A DNA stretch of 64,000 nt from CBDCWT01 sp965223305 (GTDB taxonomy: Bacteria > Planctomycetota > Planctomycetia > Pirellulales > Pirellulaceae): assembly GCA_965223305.1 (NCBI GenBank), contig CBDCWT010000040.1, forward strand, positions 121,496-185,495, in the 5' to 3' direction. Positions within the stretch are counted from its first letter, which is position 1. Each line of letters opens with the position of its first letter. A program made the position numbers and the translations under genes. This document shows positions 1-9,212 of this stretch, piece by piece. Under the pieces are notes generated by a model, which saw only the letters and a list, made by a program, of their open reading frames with translations, searched no databases and was not told the DNA's origin.

Positions 1-24
1 GGCGACGCAGACATGAAAGGCGTT

Positions 25-420
25 TCACTTCTTGCTGGCCACGCGAAGCTGCCCCCGCGCCTGGGATTCCAGCCGGTCCCGGATCTTCTCTAACTCGGTC
101 GTATGGGCCGGACGCCTCTGCGCCTCTTCCAGCTGCGACTGTGCCGCGGCAGCATCCACTTCACTGGCAGGAACCGCACGATTGGTCAGAATCGAAACCA
201 CGTCGTTGGCGACCTGTACAAACCCACCATCCACATAGTAACGAGTTACAGTCGTCCCGGACTTGATCCGCAACTCGCCGTACCCCAACCGGCCAATCAT
301 CGGGCTGTGTAGCGGCGCAACCCCAATCTCGCCGTCAAACAACGGCAGAGCCACGAAGTCGGCCTTCTCGTCGAGAACAGTCGCCGCAGGTGTCACCACG
401 ATACAATTCAGACCGGCCAT
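25..420 (-). CDS. atpC: F1F0 ATP synthase subunit epsilon
   Basis: Epsilon subunit of the F1 central stalk, which couples rotation to catalysis and can inhibit ATP hydrolysis. The 131-residue product has the usual N-terminal beta-sandwich (LNCIVVTPAATVLDEKADFV at the start, then GEIGVAPLHSPMIGRLGYGE) and a short C-terminal helical hairpin (residues about 90-131), which is the normal family length. It is the last gene of the minus-strand atp operon but is separated from atpD by 278 bases that are mostly short palindromic tandem repeats, an unusual gap for this gene pair. The reading frame is intact, unlike atpD just upstream. Confident assignment. Confidence 0.95.
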   Translation of the reverse strand: MAGLNCIVVTPAATVLDEKADFVALPLFDGEIGVAPLHSPMIGRLGYGELRIKSGTTVTRYYVDGGFVQVANDVVSILTNRAVPASEVDAAAAQSQLEEAQRRPAHTTELEKIRDRLESQARGQLRVASKK

Positions 421-452
421 GTCGAGCGGATCGCTAGATTATGATTAAACGC

Positions 453-542
453 TAGTAAGCACACCGCGTGTGCCGCAACCAAAGTAGTAAGCACACTCCG
501 TGTGGCAACCAAAGTAGTAGGCACACTCCGTGTGCCGTAACC
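453..542. repeat. Tandem palindromic repeat array, three copies of about 32 bp
   Basis: Three adjacent copies of a unit reading AGTAGTAAGCACAC then CCGTGTGCCGCAACCAA, each with an inverted GGCACAC/GTGTGCC core. They lie between atpD and atpC. Similar single units occur near 12,215, 12,270 and 48,880, so this is a dispersed family that has expanded here. Confidence 0.85.
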
Positions 543-574
543 GAAATAGCACCGTAACCCGTCTTGTCTCACTT

Positions 575-683
575 CATATTGCGGACGGCACGCAGAGCGT
601 GCCTGCTACCATATTGCGGACGGCACGCGGAGCGTGCCTGCTACCATACTGCGGACGGCACGCGGAGCGTGCCTGCTACCATG
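575..683. repeat. Tandem palindromic repeat array, three copies of 35 bp
   Basis: Three near-identical 35-bp units starting at about 578, 613 and 648, each with the hairpin core GGCACGCGGAGCGTGCC followed by TGCTACCAT. The array ends 15 bases before the atpD stop codon. There are no unique spacers, so it is not a CRISPR array. It could affect transcript stability between atpD and atpC. Confidence 0.85.
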
Positions 684-698
684 CTGGCAGACCACCTG

Positions 699-2142
699 CT
701 AGCCCGAAGCAGCCATGCTCTTAGCCTGCTCCTCAGCTTGTTCAATTGGTCCGACGTACATGAACGCTGGCTCGGGAAGATGATCCCACTTGCCGTCGCA
801 GATTTCTTCGAAGCTGCGAATCGTGTCGTCCATCGTCGTAAACTCACCAGATTTTCCGGTAAACACCTCCGCCACATAAAACGGCTGCGACAGAAATCGC
901 TCAATTCGGCGAGCACGATGGACAATCAACTTATCCTCTTCGCTCAGCTCGTCTACCCCGAGAATCGCAATGATGTCCTGTAACTCACGGTAACGTTGCA
1001 AGGTCGTCTGCACCCGTCGGGCAATCGCATAGTGACGATCACCAACGTACTGCGGGTCGAGAATTCGGCTGTTCGATGCGAGGGGGTCGATCGCCGGATA
1101 GATCCCCTTCTCAGAAATCGACCGTTCCAAGTAGATGAAGGCGTCCAGCTGACTGAAGGCGGTCGCCGGCGCAGGATCGGTCGGATCGTCTGCCGGCACG
1201 TAGACCGCTTGCACCGACGTGATCGCGCCCTTATTGGTTGAGGTAATCCGTTCCTGAAGAGCACCCATTTCGGTGGCCAGCGTGGGTTGATAGCCGACCG
1301 CAGAGGGCATGCGGCCCAGCAAGGCCGAGACTTCGCTGCCCGCCTGCGAAAAGCGAAAGATGTTGTCGACGAACAATAGAGTGTCTTTGCCGGTCGTGTC
1401 CCGAAAGTACTCGGCCATGGTCAACGCCGAGAGGGCTACACGGAGCCGGGAACCCGGCGGCTCATTCATTTGACCGAACACCATCGCTGTCTGATCGATC
1501 ACGCTGCGGCCCGTATCACCGATCTTGGCTTCTTGCATTTCCAGCCACAGGTCGGTGCCTTCGCGAGTTCGTTCGCCAACTCCGGCAAACACGGAGTAGC
1601 CACCATGCTCCCTGGCGATACGGGCAATCAACTCGGTCAAGATGACCGTCTTTCCCAAACCGGCACCGCCGAACAGTCCGGCCTTACCACCCCGCACGAA
1701 GGGAGTCAGCAGATCGACGACTTTGATGCCCGTCTCGAACAACTCGGTGCTCGTGGAAAGCTCACTGACCTCGGGTGCCTGAGCGTGGATCGGGCGCAGC
1801 TCGTCGGAGTCGACCGGCCCGCGGACCGTCGACCGGCTCGCCCAGCAGATTGAAGACTCGCCCCAATGTTCCGTCACCCACCGGCACCGAAACCGGTTGC
1901 CCTGTGTCGGTACATTCCTGACCGCGGATCATGCCATCGGTGCTGCCCAAGGCGACGCAGCGCACACGCCCGCCTCCCAAGTGCTGCTGCACCTCGCCGG
2001 TCAAGCTGACTGTAATGCCCTTGTGCTTACTCTCGACCTTGATCGCGTTATAGATCGCGGGCAGGTTTTGCTCGTCAAATTCTGCATCAAACGTTGAACC
2101 GATGATCTGTGTCACACGTCCTGTCGCGGTTGCTGTCGCCAT
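699..2142 (-). pseudogene. atpD: F1F0 ATP synthase subunit beta, split by a +1 frameshift
   Basis: Catalytic beta subunit. The start at 2142 gives MATATATGRVTQIIGSTFDA, and the rest of the gene carries the Walker A motif GGAGLGKTV and Walker B region DTLLFVDNIFRF. The reading frame changes near 1825: the N-terminal 110 residues end in LLGEPVDG and continue one base later as RGPVDSDELRPIHAQAPE, which is conserved beta sequence. Removing one base of the CC near 1826 restores a 480-residue protein of normal length. Both halves are otherwise undamaged, so this is either a very recent mutation or a sequencing or assembly error. Three other genes of the operon have similar lesions. The name is certain; whether the gene functions is unknown. 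Confidence 0.9.
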
Positions 2143-2231
2143 AACTCGCCATGTCTCGTTGCGGATTTTTCTTTTGGAATCTCACTGCATCCCCGAGCAG
2201 ACCACAAGCGTGCGGCTGCAAAGGACGCCAG

Positions 2232-3137
2232 TCATTGAACTAGCCACTCAAGTGCCTCAGCGCCTCCAATGACCTCCATGATCTCGCCCGTGATCTGTGA
2301 CTGCCGGGCACGGTTGTAGGTCATCGACAGCTGTTTGATCATCTCGTCCGCATTTTCCGTGGCCGCCTTCATGGCAACCATCCGTGCGATCTGTTCGCTC
2401 ACGGCAGCATCCAGAAAGCACTTGAAGAGCTTGACTCGAAAACTCATCGGCACAACCTCTTCCAAAATACTCTCGGCGGACGGCAGGAACTCGTACATCG
2501 CGTCCCTGCCCTGCTCCGCTTTTTTCTCGTCTTTGCCAGTATCCTCGGGTTCCAGTGAACGAAGAGGCAAGAGAGTCTCGACCACCGCCTGCTGCCGTGC
2601 GCTACTGATAAACTGGGTATAGGCCACGTCCAGCCGGTCGATCCGTCCCGTGGTGAACTCATCCATGTAGCGATTGGCGATTACCTCAACCTCCTCGAAC
2701 TGAGGCTGGTCTTCAAACTGTGTGTAGGACTCATCAATCTCAACCTTGCGAAATCGATAGCCAGAAATCCCGCGTTTGCCGGCGACCTCGGTTCGCAGCT
2801 GGCCAACTTCCTCGCAGAGCTGCTGGTGGCGGGCCAGCGACAGCCTGATCACCGACCCGTTGTAGCCACCGCACAGTCCGCGGTTAGCCGACAGCACCAA
2901 TAGCACCGCGTTGTCGGTCGATTCGCGCGCCTGCAGCAACGGATGCGTCACCTGCAACCCGCTCTCCGCGAGGTCGCGGACAACCTGCGTCACCCGCTCC
3001 GTGTACGCGGTCGCCGCCGTCGCGCGGTCCATCGCCTTTTTGAACCGCGCGGTGGCAATCAACTCCATCGTCCGCGTGATCTTCTTGATATTCCGGATCG
3101 ACTTACGTCGTTTATCTAGGGCTCGAGCTTTCGCCAT
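2232..3137 (-). CDS. atpG: F1F0 ATP synthase subunit gamma
   Basis: Gamma subunit, the rotating central shaft of F1. The 301-residue intact product begins MAKARALDKRRKSIRNIKKI and ends in the conserved helix with TYNRARQSQITGEIMEVIGG, the two coiled-coil termini that form the shaft. The middle has the Rossmann-like core with VLLVLSANRGLCGGYN. It lies 11 bases downstream of atpA and 89 bases upstream of atpD, the usual position. The length is slightly above the bacterial average because of a charged insert, EDTGKDEKKAEQGRD, near residue 205. Confident. Confidence 0.96.
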   Translation of the reverse strand: MAKARALDKRRKSIRNIKKITRTMELIATARFKKAMDRATAATAYTERVTQVVRDLAESGLQVTHPLLQARESTDNAVLLVLSANRGLCGGYNGSVIRLSLARHQQLCEEVGQLRTEVAGKRGISGYRFRKVEIDESYTQFEDQPQFEEVEVIANRYMDEFTTGRIDRLDVAYTQFISSARQQAVVETLLPLRSLEPEDTGKDEKKAEQGRDAMYEFLPSAESILEEVVPMSFRVKLFKCFLDAAVSEQIARMVAMKAATENADEMIKQLSMTYNRARQSQITGEIMEVIGGAEALEWLVQ

Positions 3138-3148
3138 CGAAGTTTCTT

Positions 3149-4654
3149 CTAGGTCAGATATCCGCGATTGAACTCATCGATCGCCGCTTTGACGTCGGCT
3201 TCCAGGTCACCCATTTCGCTTTGCTCGTTCAGCTTATCCCACAGATCCTGCTTGTGGTCGTGAATGAAAGTCAGGAAAGCCGTCTCCCACTCCGGGACTT
3301 TGTTAACAGGCACTTTGTCCAAATGTCCCCTCGTGCCGGCGTAGATGCTGAGCACCTGGTCGACCACATGCAGCGGCCGGTATTGCGGCTGCTTCAGCAA
3401 CTCGACCATCCGGTAACCGCGGTCCAGGCGCGCCTGTGTGGCCGCGTCCAGGTCCGTCCCCAGCTGGGCGAACGCCTCGAGCTCACGGAAGGATGCCAAG
3501 TCCAGCCGTAACCCGCCGGCGACACTCTTCATGGCCTTGATCTGCGCGGCGCCTCCCACGCGCGATACCGAGATGCCCACATTCATCGCCGGACGAATCC
3601 CCGCAAAAAACAGGTCCGGCTGTAGGTAGATCTGCCCGTCGGTGATCGAAATCACATTGGTCGGAATATAGGCCGAGACCTCACCTTCCAAAGTCTCGAC
3701 GATGGGGAGCGAGGTGAGCGAACCTCCTCCCAACTCCTCGGAGAGCTTCGAGGACCGCTCAAGCAGCCGGCTGTGGCAGTAGAACACATCACCCGGATAA
3801 GCCTCGCGACCCGGAGGACGACGCATCAACAACGACAGCTGGCGGTAGGCGACCGCCTGCTTGGACAGGTCGTCGTAGACAATCAAGGCGTGTTGACCCT
3901 TCCACATGAAATACTCGGCCATCGACGTCCCAGCGTAGGGCGCCACGTATTGCAGTGGGGCGGGAGCACTGGCGCCGGCCATAATCACCGTGGTGTAGTC
4001 CATGGCACCGTGCTCCTCGAGCACCTTGACGACGCCAGCCACTGAGGAGTCCTTCTGACCGACGGCCACGTAAAAGCACTTCACACCGGTTGTCTTCTGG
4101 TTCAAGATCGTGTCGATGGCCACGGCAGTCTTGCCCGTCTTGCGATCTCCGATGATCAGCTCTCGTTGGCCGCGGCCAATCGGAGTCATCGAGTCGATTG
4201 CCTTGATTCCTGTCTGCAGAGGCTCACAGACCGGTTGCCGCTCGGAGACGCCAGGCGCGATGATCTCCACCACACGACTCTCGCTGGAACCCAGTGGGCC
4301 TTTTCCGTCGAGCGGGTTTCCCAGGGGATCGATCACGCGACCAATAACGGCTTCACCCACTGGCACCGACAGCAACTCACCTGTCGCTCTGACTTCTTCG
4401 CCTTCTTGAATCTCGAGATAATCGCCCAGGATGATGACGCCGACGCTGTTTTCTTCAAGGTTGAAAGCCAAACCGCGGGTGCCACTTTGAAACTCGACCA
4501 TTTCATTGGCCATGACCCCCGACAGGCCGTGGACTCGTGCAATGCCGTCGCCAACCTCCAGGACCGTGCCCACTTCCCGCACGTCAACTTGACTCTCGTA
4601 TTGCTCGATCTCCGCCTGAATCACAGACGCGATTTCATCGGCATTAAACTTCAT
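3149..4654 (-). CDS. atpA: F1F0 ATP synthase subunit alpha
   Basis: Non-catalytic nucleotide-binding alpha subunit of F1. The intact 501-residue product has the normal family length, starts MKFNADEIASVIQAEIEQYE, has the Walker A motif GDRKTGKTAV near residue 170, and contains the conserved PGREAYPGDVFYCHSRLLER stretch. It sits between atpH (75 bases upstream) and atpG (11 bases downstream). It shows no frame damage although it is embedded among broken neighbours, which argues that the operon was recently functional. Confident. Confidence 0.97.
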   Translation of the reverse strand: MKFNADEIASVIQAEIEQYESQVDVREVGTVLEVGDGIARVHGLSGVMANEMVEFQSGTRGLAFNLEENSVGVIILGDYLEIQEGEEVRATGELLSVPVGEAVIGRVIDPLGNPLDGKGPLGSSESRVVEIIAPGVSERQPVCEPLQTGIKAIDSMTPIGRGQRELIIGDRKTGKTAVAIDTILNQKTTGVKCFYVAVGQKDSSVAGVVKVLEEHGAMDYTTVIMAGASAPAPLQYVAPYAGTSMAEYFMWKGQHALIVYDDLSKQAVAYRQLSLLMRRPPGREAYPGDVFYCHSRLLERSSKLSEELGGGSLTSLPIVETLEGEVSAYIPTNVISITDGQIYLQPDLFFAGIRPAMNVGISVSRVGGAAQIKAMKSVAGGLRLDLASFRELEAFAQLGTDLDAATQARLDRGYRMVELLKQPQYRPLHVVDQVLSIYAGTRGHLDKVPVNKVPEWETAFLTFIHDHKQDLWDKLNEQSEMGDLEADVKAAIDEFNRGYLT

Positions 4655-4728
4655 GGCAATCCCGTTTTCTCTTGCATCCGTTTTGTTTTCGATCCGGGCA
4701 ACCGCCGATCTTGTGGCGCGCCCAGGGA

Positions 4729-5349
4729 CTAGTCTTTCAGAGCGAATCGATCCAACTCAGAACCGATCCGCCGCCCCGCTCGACCGACCATCTCTCCGCG
4801 CAGCTTCAGCAGCCGGTTGGCCAGGCTGCCGTCATACACCGTATCTCCCACACGCACGACCAATCCGGCGATCAGCTCCGAGTCGACGCTCAACTGCAGC
4901 TCCACTTCGCGGCCGAGCCTCTCCTGCAACATGCTCTTCACGGTCTCGATCGCCTGCTCGTCCAACTCATCCGCGGACTGCACGTGCACCTCGACGCGCC
5001 CTCTCATCTGGTTAAACTGCTGGCGAGCAGCCCGAGCAATTGCCGGAAGGCAATCCAAACGGCCGCGCCGCGCGGCCACTTTGAGAAAGCGTAGTGACTG
5101 AGCGGAGACCTTGCCGCCGAACGAGCTGTCGAGCAGCCGCTGCTTGACTTCCAACGGCACGCGCGGTGATTCCAACGTCTGCTGCAATGCAGGCAGCTGC
5201 GCCAACACTTCGACGACCGAATCGAGCTCGCCGAGTACCGACTCCGTGTTGCCCGCGGTCTCGCCCGCGCCGATCAGCGCCTTGGCATAGACGGAACCCA
5301 GGTACTGCTGACCTGTGTCGAATACCGTCTGGGGAGTCGCTTCCGCCAT
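4729..5349 (-). CDS. atpH: F1F0 ATP synthase subunit delta
   Basis: Delta subunit of the peripheral stalk (OSCP family), linking F1 to the b subunits. The 206-residue intact product has the N-terminal helical bundle with YAKALIGAGETAGNTESVLG and the C-terminal domain with VDSELIAGLVVRVGDTVYDG, a hallmark of the family. Its ATG shares one base with the TGA of atpF, so the two are translationally coupled. About 20-30 residues longer than the Escherichia coli protein at the C terminus. Confident. Confidence 0.95.
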   Translation of the reverse strand: MAEATPQTVFDTGQQYLGSVYAKALIGAGETAGNTESVLGELDSVVEVLAQLPALQQTLESPRVPLEVKQRLLDSSFGGKVSAQSLRFLKVAARRGRLDCLPAIARAARQQFNQMRGRVEVHVQSADELDEQAIETVKSMLQERLGREVELQLSVDSELIAGLVVRVGDTVYDGSLANRLLKLRGEMVGRAGRRIGSELDRFALKD

Positions 5350-6074
5350 CAGTTGTTTCTCGGTATCTGCTGTAGTGCGTCGCGAATCAGTTGAGCGCGG
5401 TCGTTGGCCTTAACCTCGCGTCCGCATGAGCTGGCCGGCCATCGAGACTGCCAGGTCCACGCTCCGCTCGGTGATGTCTTGAATCGCCACGTTCTTCGCG
5501 GCCGTAATGTCTTCGACGGCACGTTGCCGCTCCCGCTCGGCGGCTTCTTGCGCCTCGGCCACGATGCGGTCCTTGGCCGACTCCGCATCGCGTTTGGCGC
5601 CCGCCACAATTTCGCGGGCTTCTTCGGTCGCAGCGGCTAACTTCGCCTCGTACTGCTGCAGCTGCTTCGCCGCCTGCTCGGCGCTCCGCTGGGCTTCGTC
5701 GATCTTGTCGGCAATCGCCTGCTCGCGCTTTTCCAGCCCCATCACGATCGGGCCCCCAAGCAAACTTGGCCAGCACAGCCAGCAGGCAGAGAAAGACCAC
5801 AAAGGTCCAGATCGCCAGATCGCTTCGGAACTCGGACACGCTGGCCTGATTCGGGCCGGCGTTCTGATGGCTCAAGTCCGTCGGGTCGTGATGCCCAGCA
5901 CCGTGCGATTGCTCATGCCCCGGCGTCGTCGGAATGTTCATCTGCGGCGTGTTCGACCGCTTCCGAACCAGTGGAGTGTTCCGCAGCGGACTCCTGACCG
6001 TTCACCAGGCCGCTTCCGCTGGTCACGTAGACTACGGCGAGCACCGCCGTCGCAAACCAACCAAGATGACGCAT
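5349..6074 (-). pseudogene. atpF: F1F0 ATP synthase subunit b, interrupted by three +1 frameshifts
   Basis: Peripheral stalk subunit b. The best start is the ATG at 6074 (MRHLGWFATAVLAVVYV), which supplies a secretory leader and a His/Glu-rich segment of the kind I recall in planctomycete b subunits. One transmembrane helix (LAIWTFVVFLCLLAVLAKFA) and a long charged helix follow. Frame changes occur near 5920 (a run of four G in the coding strand), near 5755 (after FAWGP) and near 5409 (after AGQLMR). Removing one base at each restores about 240 residues ending DALQQIPRNN. All three lesions are single-base insertions. Identity is strong; function depends on whether the insertions are real. Confidence 0.88.
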
Positions 6075-6143
6075 AGCTGCTGACCCCTCTGACTGCGAAA
6101 ACAGGCGGACTAGCGAGCGGACCGACACCGGCCCACAATTCCG

Positions 6144-6451
6144 TTAACCCGCTGGCCACGGATTTTGCGTGCTGCAGATGTACAGCGCGTAAAAGGTAAA
6201 CCCTTCAATCAGCGCGGCGGCGATAATCATCGCAGTCTGGATGCTGCCGGCAACCTCCGGTTGGCGGGCCATGCTCTCCACAGCCAGACCGGCCAGGCGA
6301 CCAATGCCATACCCCGGCACCGATGACTGTCAAGCCAACCCCAAACGCACCGGAAAACTCGACCCCGCCCCCGTCCTGGGCCATGGCGGGGCACTGCGAA
6401 CACGAGAACCGCGCCACAAGCGGCAAAAAGAACTCTCACAATGTTGTTCAC
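6144..6451 (-). pseudogene. atpE: F1F0 ATP synthase subunit c, interrupted by two +1 frameshifts
   Basis: Proteolipid subunit c, which forms the rotor ring. Removing one base from the run of four C/G at 6388-6391 and one from the run at 6312-6315 gives a 101-residue protein: a cleavable-looking leader (VLFAACGAVLVFAVPAMA), first helix FGVGLTVIGAGYGIGRLAGL, a polar loop ARQPE, and a second helix with the ion-carrying Glu in AALIEGFTFYAL. The first helix lacks the Gln typical of sodium-binding rings, so protons are the likely coupling ion. Both lesions lie in four-base homopolymers. It lies between atpB and atpF as expected. Confidence 0.88.
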
Positions 6452-6495
6452 GGAAGTAATCTCCTCTGGCTAGTGAACAAGAACGCTGCGGCCAC

Positions 6496-7715
6496 CTAGT
6501 GATGGTGGATTGCAGCGCCAATAAACAACGCGGACAGGAACGTAAAGACGTAAGCCTGCAAGAACGCTACGAACAACTCGAGACAGCTAAAAAGCGTAGA
6601 ACCCACAACGGCAATCACTGCGGTGATTCCCCAACTGGAACTGGCCGCCCCCGCCGCACTGAAGGCGAGTGTCATGATGCCCAGCAAGACGATGTGGCCC
6701 GCGACCATGTTGGCGAGCAACCGGATGGAGAGCACGGCGTGCTTGATACAGAGGCTCAACAACTCGATCGCAAGGATCATCGGCTTGAGAACTATCGCCA
6801 GAATCAGCGGTAAATCCATCGATGGAATCTGGTTCAGGAAGAACCCGATCGGTCCGAACTTGGCCATGCCGAAGAAAATAACCGTGGCAAACGTGACGAC
6901 CGCCAAACCGAAAGTGGCCCCCCACGCACCAGTCGGAGCGCCCACCCAGGGCAACATTCCCATCAGGTTGCAAACCAACACAAAAAAGAACAACGTCAAC
7001 AACAGCGGCACGAAGCGGTCGGCGTCGTGGTGTGCCAATCGCCGGTCGAGCGATCTGGTCACGAATGAAAACAACAAAGAGCCTCCAGAAAGTTCCAGAG
7101 GCGACCGCGGGGACGTTCCCCCTCTTCAACTTGACGTGCGAGCCAGCTGAAGACACCGCAGAGAATGCATGCGCAACCGCCACCTCGATGATCATGAACT
7201 TCGAGATGGCACAGGCCAGACTCGCGTTCATAAAGATTCCGCAACTTGCCAAACGGCTGCGGAATCAAGATCTTGCCGCTGAGATGCCGGTTGTAGGCGT
7301 GAACCGTTTCGGGGCTCCAACGAATCGACTCGTCGCTGTTAAACGCGGTCAGGTCGCCAGCACGCTCCCGAGCCTTCTCCCAACCCTGACGAGCCCCCTG
7401 CGCTTCGAAGTGGGAATCAAACCACTCCTTGTCCAACTCCTCGCGGAGAAACCGGTCGAAAGGCTTGCCCTCGTTCTTGTGGTCGTGCTTCCACTCTTCG
7501 TACTGAGCTAAGACTTCCGTTTTGGCCGCGACGTCTCCCGATTTCAGTGCCGCGTACTCTTCATACAGCCGGCTGGCTTCCCAAGCTTGGAATTGCGGAT
7601 CCAGCCGCGTCCAGACCTCTGGAAACTCGGTCTTGTCGCCATACCTGGCGGGCCACAGGCTCTTAGGAACCTCGAAGTAGTAGCTGTCTTTGATGTGGAG
7701 TATCGGAGACGCCAT
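6496..7715 (-). pseudogene. atpB: F0 ATP synthase subunit a with long N-terminal extension, multiple frameshifts
   Basis: Proton-channel subunit a. The start at 7715 (MASPILHIKDSYYFEVPKSL) opens an intact soluble extension of about 165 residues that ordinary subunits a lack, then the membrane part is broken into three frames. Conserved pieces are ISKFMIIEVAVA, FSWLARQV, FIRDQIARPAIG, HHDADRFVPLL and the final helices with LLSLCIKHAVLSIRLLANMV, including the essential Arg in SIRLLAN. Shifts fall near 7208, between 7150 and 7185, near 7080 and near 7031. Three are +1 and the second is -1 or +2. The reconstructed protein is about 405 residues. The gene name is secure; its integrity is in doubt. 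Confidence 0.88.
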
Positions 7716-7719
7716 GTCG

Positions 7720-8154
7720 TCATGCCTTTGCGACAGTTGTTTTTGAGGCGCCGATCAGGCGTACTGACAACAGTGTCTCGACGATCAACATCCAGAAGTA
7801 ATAGCAGAGGATCATCCCAAACACTCCGGCTCGCGCCAACGGACCTCCCGTTCGCTGAAGGACGATACCAACCAGCAGAGGAAGGCCCATTCGGAACAAC
7901 ATCCCCAAGAGCGACGCGTGGATCGCAGCGGGTGTGCCCCGGGTAACTCCCACCAGCAACAACGCAGCGGTGCCGGCGACCCAGCAAACCACTCCCGCCA
8001 CCACCGCCGCCAACAAACCGTCCGCACCGTGGCTCCTGTACCCGAACCAGCCGTAGACCGGAAAGACAACCAACAGCGCCAGGAAAAACAGCATCACGTG
8101 GACCGCCACACTGCGTTTCTCGCCTGCTGGGCCGCTATCGGTTGGATCGTTCAC
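7720..8154 (-). CDS. AtpI/AtpR-like membrane protein of the ATP synthase operon
   Basis: A 144-residue membrane protein with four predicted transmembrane segments: VMLFFLALLVVFPVYGWFGY, LLAAVVAGVVCWVAGTAALL, a third around ASLLGMLFRMGLPLLVGIVL and a fourth around GVFGMILCYYFWMLIVETLL. Proteins of this type sit at the head of atp operons and are thought to help assemble the c ring or supply an ion path; that role is family knowledge, not visible here. It overlaps the upstream atpZ-like gene by four bases and ends five bases before atpB, so all are one transcript. I cannot distinguish AtpI from AtpR by eye. Confidence 0.7.
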   Translation of the reverse strand: MNDPTDSGPAGEKRSVAVHVMLFFLALLVVFPVYGWFGYRSHGADGLLAAVVAGVVCWVAGTAALLLVGVTRGTPAAIHASLLGMLFRMGLPLLVGIVLQRTGGPLARAGVFGMILCYYFWMLIVETLLSVRLIGASKTTVAKA

Positions 8155-8420
8155 AGGTCTTCCAGCTTTCGCTTTTCGATGTCAGCCGCGTCGCGGAGAC
8201 GGTTTTTCTGCCGGGCCCTTGTCATGACCAAGAGGTGCCAGATACCGAGCGTGATACCGACAGCAAACCCCGCCAAAGCGAAGCACGACGTCCCGATCCG
8301 CTTGTCGAGCCACTGGCCAGCGAGCCCAGGCAACACCATCTCGATGGCAACCGCCATGATCCGGGCGACCCACTGCATCGCTTCACCCATGGGGTGAGGC
8401 TTTCGGGGCGGGTCACTCAC
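8151..8420 (-). CDS. AtpZ-like small membrane protein
   Basis: An 89-residue protein with two hydrophobic helices, WVARIMAVAIEMVLPGLAGQ and FALAGFAVGITLGIWHLLVM, separated by WLDKRIG, the typical layout of AtpZ/AtpI-type accessory proteins that open ATP synthase operons. I chose the GTG at 8420 because AGAGG lies five bases upstream; an ATG at 8462 would add 14 residues. Its last four bases overlap the next gene. Family assignment is moderate because these proteins are short and poorly conserved. Confidence 0.65.
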   Translation of the reverse strand: MSDPPRKPHPMGEAMQWVARIMAVAIEMVLPGLAGQWLDKRIGTSCFALAGFAVGITLGIWHLLVMTRARQKNRLRDAADIEKRKLEDL

Positions 8421-8462
8421 TTGGGCCTCTTGGAGAGAGAGACTCCTGAATACCGCAAACAA

Positions 8463-9212
8463 CTACCAAATAAAGACTTACAGAAAAACTCATCGTCTCA
8501 GACCGTCGGCGAGCGGGCCGAATGTGGGGCCCAACCGCGTAAGATCGCCAACTTTATACCAACGCCTAACATGTGGTCAACCAACCGATTCCGCAATTTG
8601 TGCTTTTTTTCACGATGTCGGGCCGCTCGCCGCCGAGTCCCGTCTTCAATCGGCTTCTCTGGCGTGCTGCCTGTGGCGGTCAAAGGTCGGCTCGACAGGT
8701 CTTGGCGGACACATTCGTGGCCCTGCTAGCATAACGCAACTCTTTTATTACGAATGACTTAGATGCCATGAATAGCCACTGTCACCCGCCCGCTCGATAC
8801 ACCACCTTTGGGGGGTATCTGTTGCAATTATCCGCTCCATCAGTTACACTCAGATTATTGGCTTGATCGGCAAAATGCTCCTTTGTGGGCCCCGGTCGTA
8901 GTCAACAGCGGTTGATCGAAGGTCTCGTTGGTTTGACAGCATCTGTCGGGCGGCGCAGCACAGCCCTCTCGATCGGCAATCGGCAACACAGCAGGCTCCC
9001 CTAGGCCTGTACAGTTGTTTCCTAGCGTGCCAATCTCAACCGCTGGTGCATCGAAGCACGCAAAAAGCGCGTTTGCAGCCCTGTAGGCCGCAAACGACAT
9101 CATCTCATGCGGCCAGGGATTGCCGGTGGGCTCGGTATAGACGAGTCAGGGAGGACGCCCAATCGCGAGGTGCGTCGCGGCAGCGGCGCGATTGTATGCG
9201 GAGGGTAGCCCC
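8463..9212. other. Intergenic region between divergent units, no gene seen
   Basis: About 790 bases separate the leftward atp operon from the rightward DUF4912 gene. The open frames here (for example 8855-9103 minus) have no recognisable motif or ribosome-binding site. It should hold the promoter of the atp operon, but I could not identify one with confidence. Confidence 0.5.

Noticed and set aside
453..683. Possible CRISPR array
   Set aside because: Units of 32-35 bp follow each other without unique spacers and are themselves palindromic; no cas genes are present.
7021..7210. Programmed frameshifting or recoding in the atp genes
   Set aside because: There are too many sites, no common slippery sequence or downstream structure, and ATP synthase genes are not known to need it; error or recent decay is simpler.
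8855..9103. 82-residue minus-strand open frame in the gap before the DUF4912 gene
   Set aside because: No ribosome-binding site and no recognisable domain.
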